From Corynebacterium tuberculostearicum (GTDB lineage: Bacteria; Actinomycetota; Actinomycetes; Mycobacteriales; Mycobacteriaceae), in the NCBI RefSeq assembly GCF_013408445.1, contig NZ_JACBZL010000001.1, positions 2,389,173 through 2,453,172 of the forward strand: DNA of 64,000 nucleotides, in the 5' to 3' direction. The position numbers and the translations under genes were made by a program. Below the pieces are notes generated by a model, which saw nothing but the letters and a program-made list of their open reading frames with translations, did no database searches and had not been told where the DNA came from. Positions 56,167 to 64,000 of this stretch are shown here, one piece after another (positions within the stretch are counted from its first letter, which is position 1; every line of letters starts with the position of its first letter).

Positions 56167-57808
56167 TTAACCCGCGTAGTCCATCGGTGCGCCCGGTCCC
56201 AGCGGGATGCCGATGAGATACCAAATGACAAAGAAGACGAACCAACCCACGATCATGCACAGAGAGTAAGGCAGGGCGAGCGACATCAAGGTACCCACAC
56301 CCGCGTGCTTGTAGTAGCGCTGCAAGAAGGTCAACGCCAGCGCGAAGTAGGGCGACATTGGGGTGATGATATTGGTTGGGGAGTCACCAATACGGAAGAG
56401 CATCTGGGAGACTTCGGGGGAGACGCCCACATACATCATCATCGGTACGATGACCGGGGCCATCAGCGCCCACTGGGCGGAACCGGAGGTGATGAAGAGG
56501 TTAAGCAGTGCGACCATGGCCACCAGTGCCGCAAACATGACTAGCGGTGGCAAGGACCAGTGTTGGAGCAGTTCGGAACCCTTGATGGCGGTCCATACGC
56601 CGAGGTTGGACCATTCGAACCAGGCGAGGAACTGTGCCACCGCGAAGAAGAGGACCAGCATGGGGACAAGGGTCTCGATGCCCTTGGCCATAAACTCCGG
56701 TACATCAGCAAAAGACTTCACGGTGCCTGCCGCCAAGCCGTAGACGATGCCGCACACCAAGAAAGCCAGGGCAATCGGCACCGCGATGGCGCTAATGAGC
56801 GGCGACTCCATGAAGCTATCCCCTTGGCTTGCCAGCGGGGAGCCAGGGATAAATAGGAGTGCAAAGAAGGCGGCAAGGAAGAGCAAGAGTGCGATGCCGG
56901 AAGCAATCAAACCGCGCTGCTCGTTGGGCTTGATGCGCATCGCTTCTTCATCGTCGGTGAAGTCGTACTCTTCATCCTCCTCTGCATTCGCGCCGGCCCC
57001 ACCGGCGGCCTTGGAAAAAGACACCTCTTCATAGTTGATGTGATCGTGGTCCACCAGCTCGCGAGCCTTTTTGACCATGAGGAATTCCGTGACCGCGGTA
57101 ATGATGAGCGAGAGCACGATGGCGGATGGGATGACAAAGAAGATATTGGCCAGCGGGCTGACCTCATATTCGGGGTCCACAAACTGTGCAGCCGGGGTAG
57201 AAATACCCGCCAGCAGGAGGTCGGTGATATTGAGAATCAGCGAGGCATTAAAGCCGGCTGACGATGCCGCAAAGGCCACCATCGCGCCCACGATGGGGGA
57301 GCGGCCCACGGCGTGGAAGGCCATTGCACCCAGCGGAATTAAGATGACGTAGATGGCGTCGGAGGCTACGGAGCCGGTCACGCCGGCCAGCGCCACAACG
57401 AAGGTCAGCATTTTGGCGCTGACCTTAGTCACCATCGCGCGCACCAACGCGGAAAGCAGGCCAGACTGCTCCGCCACGGCCACGCCGAGCATCACGGCAA
57501 GGATGACGCCGAGCGGCGGGAAGCTGGTGAAGTTCTCCACTGCATCAGTAACCATGCGCGAGATATTCTCGGTGGTCAGCAGGGATTCTACTTCGATGGT
57601 TTCGCCGGTCTTGGGGTCCTCTGCGGTCATGCCAATGAGGTGTCCTAGCCAAGAAGTCACAGCGACGATGGCTGCGAGGATAACGAAGAGCCAGAAGGGA
57701 TCCGGCAGTTTATTGCCAATCTTTTCTACAGTGCCCAGGAAGCCGCTTTGAGGTTACCCTCGTTTAGTGGACACCCTATTTGTGCGGATCTTGTGTCCGT
57801 AGGAGAGG

Positions 57809-58126
57809 ATGTTCATTGTGAGTCAACAGCGCAAGAAGTACACGCCGGAGTACCGGCGTGAAGCCGCGAACCTTGTAATCGAGTCAGAGCGCCCGATCGC
57901 TCATGTGGCTAAGGAGATTGGCGTCTCCGCCGGGCTTTTAGGCCGGTGGGTCAAACTCGAGCGTGAACGCCGAGGGGCCTCGGATGGGATGAGTGAGGCT
58001 GATCTTCGTGCTGAGAATGCTCGTCTGCGCCGTGAGTTGGCGGAAGCCAAGATGGATAATGAGTTCTTGTCAAAAGCGACAGCCTTCTTCGCCGCGAAGC
58101 AACGCGAGCAGAAAAGTTCGAATTGA
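57809..58126 (+). CDS. IS3-family transposase OrfA
   Basis: 105 aa. N-terminal HTH (KKYTPEYRREAANLVIES, VAKEIGVSAGLLGRWVK) and a leucine-zipper-like C-terminus (DLRAENARLRRELAEAKMDNEF). It overlaps the OrfB frame; an A-AAA-G run near 58110 is a candidate -1 slippage site for making the fused OrfAB transposase. Confidence 0.92.
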   Translation: MFIVSQQRKKYTPEYRREAANLVIESERPIAHVAKEIGVSAGLLGRWVKLERERRGASDGMSEADLRAENARLRRELAEAKMDNEFLSKATAFFAAKQREQKSSN

Positions 58127-59025
58127 TGCAGCAGGAGAAGGCAAACTACAGCATCAAACGCATGGCACGGCTATTAAAAGTGTCTCGGTCTGGATACTAC
58201 AAATGGGCTGATACGCAGCAGAAGCGACTATCTGGCGAAAATGATCGTGCTGCATTTTACGATGGCGTTGACCGAAAGATTCATCAGATTTGGAAAGACT
58301 CCGATGAGGTTTATGGTGCTCCGCGGATCACCGCAGAACTTACCGAGCGCTACCAGATCACCCTGAATCGCAAGACTGTGGCTAAGCGGATGCGCATGAT
58401 GGGCATTGAAGGGATTTCACCGCGTGCCTTTGTCCCGGTGACAACGATTCAATCCAAGCGTAAGTCAGCTCTTCCTGACCTGGTCAAGCGCATGTTTGAT
58501 ACTGGTGAGCTCAACCGAGTGTGGATGTCGGATATTACCTACCTACGCACCAGCGAGGGATGGTTGTACTTGTGTGCGGTCCGCGACGGCCATTCCCGCA
58601 GGGTGCTGGGATGGGCAATGGATAGCGTTCAAGATACATGCCTGGTCGAACGGGCCCTGCGGATGGCACATACACTGCGCGGTGACGTTCCTAATGGGCT
58701 GGTGTTCCACGCTGACCGCGGAACGCAATTTACCAGCGAGAAGCTCTGGGAAGTCTGCCATAACCTGGGCATTGCTCAGTCTGTGGGGCGTACTGGTGTG
58801 TGCTTTGATAACGCGATGGCTGAGTCGTTCTGGTCGACGCTTAAAACCGAGTTCTACGACCGTAAGCGTTGGCCTACCCGCGATGCTGCGCGCAAGGCCG
58901 TTGCCTACTGGATGGAAGTCGTTTACAACCGTCGGCGCCGGCACTCTGCACTAGGGATGGTCAGCCCCGTCGACTTCGAAAACCACATTGGTCTAACCAC
59001 CAGTAGAAAAGAAATAGCTGCCTAA
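58126..59025 (+). CDS. IS3-family transposase OrfB
   Basis: 299 aa catalytic part. HTH_21 (NYSIKRMARLLKVSRSGYYKW), then the DDE integrase core: Asp in VWMSDITYL, Asp in FHADRGTQFTS, Glu in NAMAESFWSTLKTE. It is in the -1 frame relative to OrfA, as expected for the family. All catalytic residues are present, so the element may be active. Confidence 0.93.
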   Translation: MQQEKANYSIKRMARLLKVSRSGYYKWADTQQKRLSGENDRAAFYDGVDRKIHQIWKDSDEVYGAPRITAELTERYQITLNRKTVAKRMRMMGIEGISPRAFVPVTTIQSKRKSALPDLVKRMFDTGELNRVWMSDITYLRTSEGWLYLCAVRDGHSRRVLGWAMDSVQDTCLVERALRMAHTLRGDVPNGLVFHADRGTQFTSEKLWEVCHNLGIAQSVGRTGVCFDNAMAESFWSTLKTEFYDRKRWPTRDAARKAVAYWMEVVYNRRRRHSALGMVSPVDFENHIGLTTSRKEIAA

Positions 59026-59113
59026 GCACTAGGTAGCCCCACTACGTGTCCACGATTTGCGGGCAACCCCAGCTTGCAGAACGTGGCTTTTCTTTAGTTT
59101 CGGTTTCGGCCAT

Positions 59114-59222
59114 TGTATCGGCACTTTCTGTCGATTGGGTCGGAACAAATTAGTGTCTTAGACCACATTACTTAAATATAGTTCACAGCGCGGTGTCAAC
59201 TTTAGTTGCTACAGTGATTCGC
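59114..59222. promoter_or_regulatory. Divergent promoter region of AbgT and ftsE
   Basis: TACAGT (59210-59215) lies 7 bases before the ftsE GTG at 59223, predicting a leaderless ftsE mRNA. On the other strand TTGACA with TATATT upstream of the AbgT ATG may be its promoter, with short spacing. Confidence 0.5.
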
Positions 59223-59912
59223 GTGATTAGATTCGACAACGTGACTAAGGCCTACTCCGCCGCGTCTCGCCCAGCGCTCGACGGGGTGTCCTTCGAGATT
59301 GCGGATGGTGAATTCGCCTTCCTCATTGGTCCGTCCGGCTCCGGTAAGTCCACCTTCCTGGAGTTAATGGTGCGCTATAGCAACGTGACCAAGGGCGATA
59401 TTTATTTCGATGATTTCCACGTCAACGAGCTTTCGGGCAAGCAGATTAACGCGCTGCGCCAGTCCATTGGTTATGTATTCCAGGACTTTCGCCTGCTTCC
59501 CAAGCTGACGGTATATCAAAATGTGGCCTTTGCGCTGGAGGTTATTGGCAAGAGCAAGTACCGGATCTCTACCTCGGTCCCGCAGGTTTTGGACCTGGTG
59601 GGCCTCGAGGATCGCCGCGATGCGTATCCGCACGAGCTTTCCGGTGGCGAGCAGCAGCGCGTGGCTATTGCGCGCGCGGTGGTCAATCGGCCGAAGCTCC
59701 TGCTTGCCGACGAACCCACGGGCAACCTCGATCCCTCCACCGCCGACGAGATCATGGACCTGCTGCTGGGCATCAACCGCCGTGGCACCACCGTGGTCAT
59801 GTCCACCCACAATGCCCGCGCCGTCAATAGGGCACGCAAACGCGTACTGGAGCTGCGCAATGGAGTCCTCGTGCGCGACGAGCACGAGGCGATGTATGAG
59901 GGGGAAGCATGA
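59223..59912 (+). CDS. ftsE: Cell division ATP-binding protein FtsE
   Basis: 229 aa ABC ATPase. Walker [11 protein letters not shown]-loop [10 protein letters not shown], signature LSGGEQQRV, Walker [16 protein letters not shown]. With FtsX it activates peptidoglycan hydrolases at the septum. GTG 59223 ([12 protein letters not shown]) is chosen from family alignment and the adjacent -10 box. It overlaps ftsX by 4 bases. Confidence 0.95.
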   Translation: MIRFDNVTKAYSAASRPALDGVSFEIADGEFAFLIGPSGSGKSTFLELMVRYSNVTKGDIYFDDFHVNELSGKQINALRQSIGYVFQDFRLLPKLTVYQNVAFALEVIGKSKYRISTSVPQVLDLVGLEDRRDAYPHELSGGEQQRVAIARAVVNRPKLLLADEPTGNLDPSTADEIMDLLLGINRRGTTVVMSTHNARAVNRARKRVLELRNGVLVRDEHEAMYEGEA

Positions 59913-60811
59913 AGCTAGGGTTTATTTTCCGCGAGGCTACCAAGGGTCTTGGCCGCAACCTGACCATGACCATCGCCATGATCATCACCACCGCCATTGC
60001 GGTAGGCCTCGTTGTTGCCGGCATCATGGTGACCAACCTGACCAAGGACACCAAGGAGATTTACCTCGACCGCGTCGAGGTCATGGTCCAGCTCAATGAG
60101 GACATTTCCGCCGGTGACCCAGACTGCTTAACCCCGTCTTGCGCGGATCTCAAGAAGCAGCTCGACGCGGATGATTCCGTCGAGTCCGTGGAATACCGCA
60201 ACCGTGCGGAATCCTATGAGCGGTTCAAGGAGCTTTTCCAAGACACCGACCCCGTCATGGTGGAACAAACCTCGCCCGACGCACTGCCGGCAGCGTTCCA
60301 CGTGCGCCTGAAGGATCCAGAAGACGCTTCTGCGATCGATGCGATTAGGGATAATCCGGCGGTAGAGGACGTCGTCGACCAGCAGCAGGAAGTGCGCGAT
60401 GCCGCAAGCAACCTGGATGCTATTCGCAATGCCACCTTTGTGCTGGCTATCGTGATGTCCGTGGCGGCCATCTTCTTGGTGGCCAATATGGTGCAGATCG
60501 CCGCGTTCCACCGCACCCGCGAAACGGAAATCATGCGCATGGTGGGCGCAAGCCGGTGGATGACGCAGGCGCCGTTTGTGGTGGAGGCCGTACTGGCCTC
60601 GCTCATCGGCGTGGTGTTGGGTGGTGCCGGTATCTTCCTAGGAAAATCCCAAGTGGTGGACCCATCCCTGCAAGGCCTGTATGAATCCCAGCTGCTCGCC
60701 CCCATGAAGTCCGGAGACCTCTGGATTGCCCTGCCTCTCGTGGCCTTGCTGACGCTGGTGGTTACCGCCGCCACGGCGCATATCACCCTGCGGTCCTATG
60801 TGCGCAAATAG
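59909..60811 (+). CDS. ftsX: Cell division protein FtsX
   Basis: 300 aa. One N-terminal TM (~21-43, [20 protein letters not shown]), a large extracellular domain, and three C-terminal TMs ([20 protein letters not shown], then two more to ~295). Partner of FtsE. ATG 59909 overlaps the ftsE stop. Conserved prfB-ftsE-ftsX-smpB order, here interrupted only between prfB and ftsE. Confidence 0.95.
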   Translation: MKLGFIFREATKGLGRNLTMTIAMIITTAIAVGLVVAGIMVTNLTKDTKEIYLDRVEVMVQLNEDISAGDPDCLTPSCADLKKQLDADDSVESVEYRNRAESYERFKELFQDTDPVMVEQTSPDALPAAFHVRLKDPEDASAIDAIRDNPAVEDVVDQQQEVRDAASNLDAIRNATFVLAIVMSVAAIFLVANMVQIAAFHRTRETEIMRMVGASRWMTQAPFVVEAVLASLIGVVLGGAGIFLGKSQVVDPSLQGLYESQLLAPMKSGDLWIALPLVALLTLVVTAATAHITLRSYVRK

Positions 60812-60855
60812 CCCGTTTGCCGGGCCGGCTAAAAGGGCACTACACTGCCATAATT

Positions 60856-61359
60856 ATGGCTAAGAAGGGCAAGAAGAATAAGAAGGCGGCCTCCGGCGAG
60901 GCAACACTCGCTACCAACCGCCGGGCCCGGCATGACTACAAGATCCTCGAGGAATACGAGTGCGGCATCGTCCTGCTCGGTACCGAGATCAAGTCCTTGC
61001 GGGAGGGAAAAATCTCGCTCAATGATGCCTTCGCCACCATCGACGATGGCGAGGTGTACCTGCGCAACCTGCACATTCCGGAATATTCCATGGGCTCGTG
61101 GACGAACCACAGCCCGCGGCGCACCCGCAAGCTTTTGCTGCACCGCCGCGAGATCGACAAGCTTTACGGGCAGGTGCGCAACGGCAATAAGACCTTGGTC
61201 CCGCTCAAGGTCTACCTCAAGAATGGCTACGCGAAGCTTTCGCTCGCGCTGGCCCAAGGTAAACAGGACTACGACAAGCGAGAGGATATTAAGCGTCGCG
61301 ACCAAGACCGCGAAATTTCCCGCGAGCTCGGCCGCCGCGTGAAGGGCATCAATGTTTAA
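60856..61359 (+). CDS. smpB: SsrA-binding protein SmpB
   Basis: 167 aa. Binds tmRNA and delivers it to stalled ribosomes. TNRRARHDYKILEEYECGI and the core GTEIKSLREGKISL; the C-terminal tail is basic (DKREDIKRRDQDREISRELG). ATG 60856 (MAKKGKKNKK) is preferred to the longer reading. TACACT at 60841 lies close by. ssrA is 400 bases downstream. Confidence 0.95.
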   Translation: MAKKGKKNKKAASGEATLATNRRARHDYKILEEYECGIVLLGTEIKSLREGKISLNDAFATIDDGEVYLRNLHIPEYSMGSWTNHSPRRTRKLLLHRREIDKLYGQVRNGNKTLVPLKVYLKNGYAKLSLALAQGKQDYDKREDIKRRDQDREISRELGRRVKGINV

Positions 61360-61708
61360 GACGGCGAAGGTTCACGACGTAGTAAAGGGCGAGGACACCA
61401 TCCATGGCACTGGGGTGCTGGTGGATCGGATGTGGCCCCGGGGCGTCGCCAAGAGCGACCTGGCCTACGACGAGTGGTTCAAAGACGTCGCGCCGAGCCC
61501 CGAGCTGCGCAAGTGGTGGAACCACGACGAGGATCGCTTCGACGAGTTTGCCCGCCGCTACAAGGCCGAGCTCGATGACAATGACTCCGACGAGCTCGCC
61601 CAGCTGCGTGCGCTTGCCGACGCCACCCTCCTCTTCGCCGCCGCCAACCGCACGGTCAACCATGCGGTAATCCTCAAGGAGTGGTTAGAGGAGCACTTGA
61701 GGAAATAA
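61352..61708 (+). CDS. DUF488 family protein
   Basis: 118 aa. The VLVDRMWPRGVAKSDLAYDEW motif and SPELRKWWNHD mark DUF488, a small family of unknown function. Start ATG 61352 overlaps the smpB stop by 8 bases, so it is translationally coupled to smpB. Confidence 0.85.
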   Translation: MFKTAKVHDVVKGEDTIHGTGVLVDRMWPRGVAKSDLAYDEWFKDVAPSPELRKWWNHDEDRFDEFARRYKAELDDNDSDELAQLRALADATLLFAAANRTVNHAVILKEWLEEHLRK

Positions 61709-61770
61709 AAGCGGGTGGGGTAGTGTTGAACGAACCGTAGGGAAGACGCACTATCCCGTCCCTACAGCAT

Positions 61771-62150
61771 GGGGTTGATTTGGTTTCGACTTCGTGCACT
61801 GCGCCAGGGGAAGCGTGCCGGTGCAGGCTAACGACCACCGTATAAGCGTCGTAGCAACCAATAAACGCAGAGAAGAACTCTCAGCGTGACTACGCCCTCG
61901 CTGCCTAATTACAGCGACGCGTGTCTGTCAGCCTAGGTTTCGTTCCTGACCTAGAACCTGGCATCGACTAAGGAACTAGCCGGCTGGCCGGGTCATCAGG
62001 ACCAGTCGGGACTTTTACTGGTGACTGGGCCCATCATCCGGACGAGTTCGCCCGATCCGGAGGGCCGAGCAGAGATTCTGTGCGGACTGCGCACGGAGAA
62101 GCCCTGGCAAGGTGACGAAGGACCCGGGTTCAATTCCCGGCAGCTCCACC
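61771..62150 (+). ncRNA. ssrA: tmRNA (SsrA)
   Basis: 380 nt. 5' GGGGTTG pairs with 3' CAGCTCC around the tRNA-like domain (TTCAATTCCCGG T-arm). The tag reading frame starts at GCA 61867 and ends at TAA 61906-61908, encoding AEKNSQRDYALAA. The 3' end is ACC, then G, so the terminal A of CCA is probably added enzymatically. SmpB is encoded just upstream. Confidence 0.96.
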
Positions 62151-62153
62151 GTT

Positions 62154-62182
62154 AGGCCCCCGAGAAATCGGGGGCCTTTTTC
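62154..62182 (+). terminator. ssrA terminator
   Basis: AGGCCCCCGA-GAAA-TCGGGGGCCT, a perfect stem, followed by TTTTT. Confidence 0.93.
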
Positions 62183-62461
62183 CATGCAATGGCTTTTAGA
62201 TCTGCGAACCCTCTCCTGCAGCACTGAGAGGAGGCAATCTCGCAGTGGAGTTGGGGGCCTTTTATATAGCTTAAGTTGCCCACCGAATCCTGCCTTCGGG
62301 ACGCGGAGTAGTCGTCATGTAGTGCGGAAAAGCCCCGAAAAATCCGACCTGTGCTGGGGATTTGTCATTGGTGGAGGGGTTGGACTACATTAATCCTAGT
62401 CGCCGCGAGGTAGCCGGGAGGTTACTTTTGAGCGAATTTGGTGCGGACTTGGTTCGATGAT
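62183..62461. other. Spacer between ssrA and the rRNA promoter
   Basis: About 280 bases with no credible gene. I see nothing beyond weak GC-rich pairings. Confidence 0.5.
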
Positions 62462-62490
62462 TTGACAGGGTTCATTGAGTTGAGTAAGTT
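62462..62490 (+). promoter_or_regulatory. rRNA operon promoter
   Basis: Consensus -35 TTGACA (62462-62467), 17-base spacer, -10 TAAGTT (62485-62490), 430 bases upstream of the 16S gene. Confidence 0.65.
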
Positions 62491-62550
62491 TGTACGAGCC
62501 GCCAACGAGAGGTTAACGGTAGGTTAATTTTTTGTGGTGTGTGGATGATG

Positions 62551-62570
62551 TTTGAGAACTCAATAGTGTG
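62551..62570 (+). promoter_or_regulatory. rRNA boxA antitermination element
   Basis: TTTGAGAACTCAATAGTGTG, matching the conserved actinobacterial antitermination element found ahead of 16S rRNA (M. tuberculosis TTGAGAACTCAATAGTGTGTT). The T/G-rich leader from here to 62920 has no gene and will contain the RNase III processing stem. Confidence 0.85.
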
Positions 62571-62920
62571 CCAATGTACTTTTTATTTTTTGTGTGCATG
62601 GTTGTGTGTTGATTGGTTTGTCTGCCAATGAGCCTTTAGGTGGTTTGTTGGTTGGTGTGTGCCGGTTGGGTATGTGAAACGCGTACCTATTTGAATGCTG
62701 TTTGGTGTTTCGGCTGCATTGAGATGGATTGGTTGGCATGTGATTGTGTTCAACTTTTTTGGTTTCCTTATTTTTGACCCCGTCGGGTTGAGGGGACTGT
62801 ATTTTTTCTTTGTAGTAATTTTTTGGACGCCAGCACAGGCTTTTGTGGTTTGTGGTGGTTTGTTCTTTTGTTGGGTTTCGGGCTTTTCACGGCCTGTTTC
62901 GGATGTTGTTCTGAAATTTT

Positions 62921-64000
<1,080 letters not shown>

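Larger units (their letters stand above)
57749..59071 (+). mobile_element. IS3-family insertion sequence, complete
   Basis: 1323 bp, beginning TGAGGTTACCC and ending in its imperfect inverse (TGGGGTTGCCC read from the right), with GTGGACAC in both inner ends. It is flanked by the 4-bp target duplication GCTT (57745-57748 and 59072-59075). Two overlapping orfs encode OrfA and OrfB. It lies in the AbgT gene in the opposite orientation. Confidence 0.92.
56167..59113 (-). pseudogene. AbgT family transporter, disrupted by an IS3 element
   Basis: Ion-coupled AbgT transporter (p-aminobenzoyl-glutamate/antimetabolite type), ~12 spans, signature IGDSPTNIITPMSPYFAL. The 5' end (ATG 59113, MAETETKEKPRSAS) lies on the far side of the IS (57749-59071). 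Removing the IS and one GCTT duplicate joins it in frame to GFLGTVEKIGNKLPDPFWL, giving a complete gene of 540 codons including stop. In this isolate translation from the native start is lost; GTG 57660 could only give an N-truncated product. Confidence 0.9.

Noticed and set aside
62015..62224. Minus-strand ORF over the 3' end of tmRNA (...LPGIEPGSFVTL)
   Set aside because: Antisense of the tRNA-like domain of ssrA; known spurious pattern.

Overview
The window is a stretch of a Corynebacterium chromosome; the species was not resolved. The evidence is actinobacterial and corynebacterial gene content: MtrA-MtrB-LpqB, SigH with a zinc anti-sigma factor, WhiB1, AdnA/AdnB, UvrD2, bL37, UPF0182, and a tmRNA tag AEKNSQRDYALAA close to that of C. 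glutamicum. A 16S rRNA gene of actinobacterial type begins near the right end. Many genes look leaderless, with a TANNNT -10 box about 7-8 bases before the start codon, as is common in this group.

Layout. 1-2000: sugar phosphate isomerase genes (end of a SIS-domain gene, then manA). 2000-9200: a membrane-anchored Pro/Thr-rich protein, a DUF4259 protein, tmk, mtrA-mtrB-lpqB (envelope and cell-cycle control) and comF. 9200-15600: hpf, secA and small conserved or secreted proteins. 15500-20600: rsgA-aroA facing an SRAP gene, ybaK, sigH-rsrA (thiol and redox stress), the tiny ribosomal gene bL37, and whiB1. 21000-44960: a conserved block (Rv3212-like, rhlE, DUF3107, DUF3152, TIGR02569, adnA-adnB, K+ channel, nudC, uvrD2, an orphan TOMM-type protein, YgjP, a TIGR03624 protein, a PDZ/Lon-type protease, PPA1309, UPF0182). 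Its order closely follows mycobacterial Rv3193c-Rv3212.

45113-50388 is a genomic island in the initiator tRNA gene. It is bounded by the intact tRNA-fMet and a decayed 3' half-copy. It carries a MerR regulator divergent from a SulP anion transporter, an IS110-family element whose transposase ends in an XRE-like helix-turn-helix, one end of an IS6-family element, a truncated IS256-family transposase, and the C-terminal scrap of a tyrosine integrase next to the right attachment site.

50500-62150 returns to core chromosome: a repeat-containing acidic protein, DUF1990, a secreted trypsin-like protease, hisN and a second IMPase-family gene, prfB, then ftsE-ftsX-smpB-DUF488-ssrA. Between prfB and ftsE an AbgT-family transporter gene is cut by an IS3-family element with a 4-bp target duplication. 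Deleting the IS and one duplicate restores a continuous reading frame. 62460-64000 holds an rRNA promoter, the boxA antitermination element and the first ~1.08 kb of 16S rRNA.

The most unusual points are: mtrB with no ATG/GTG/TTG start compatible with its conserved N-terminus; an aroA/SRAP promoter whose two -10 boxes overlap on opposite strands; a two-copy ~85-bp repeat in which two left arms compete for one right arm, with a compensatory base change between copies; a possible bridge RNA for the IS110 element; and an AdnA lacking the Walker A lysine. No wholly new multi-gene system was evident.
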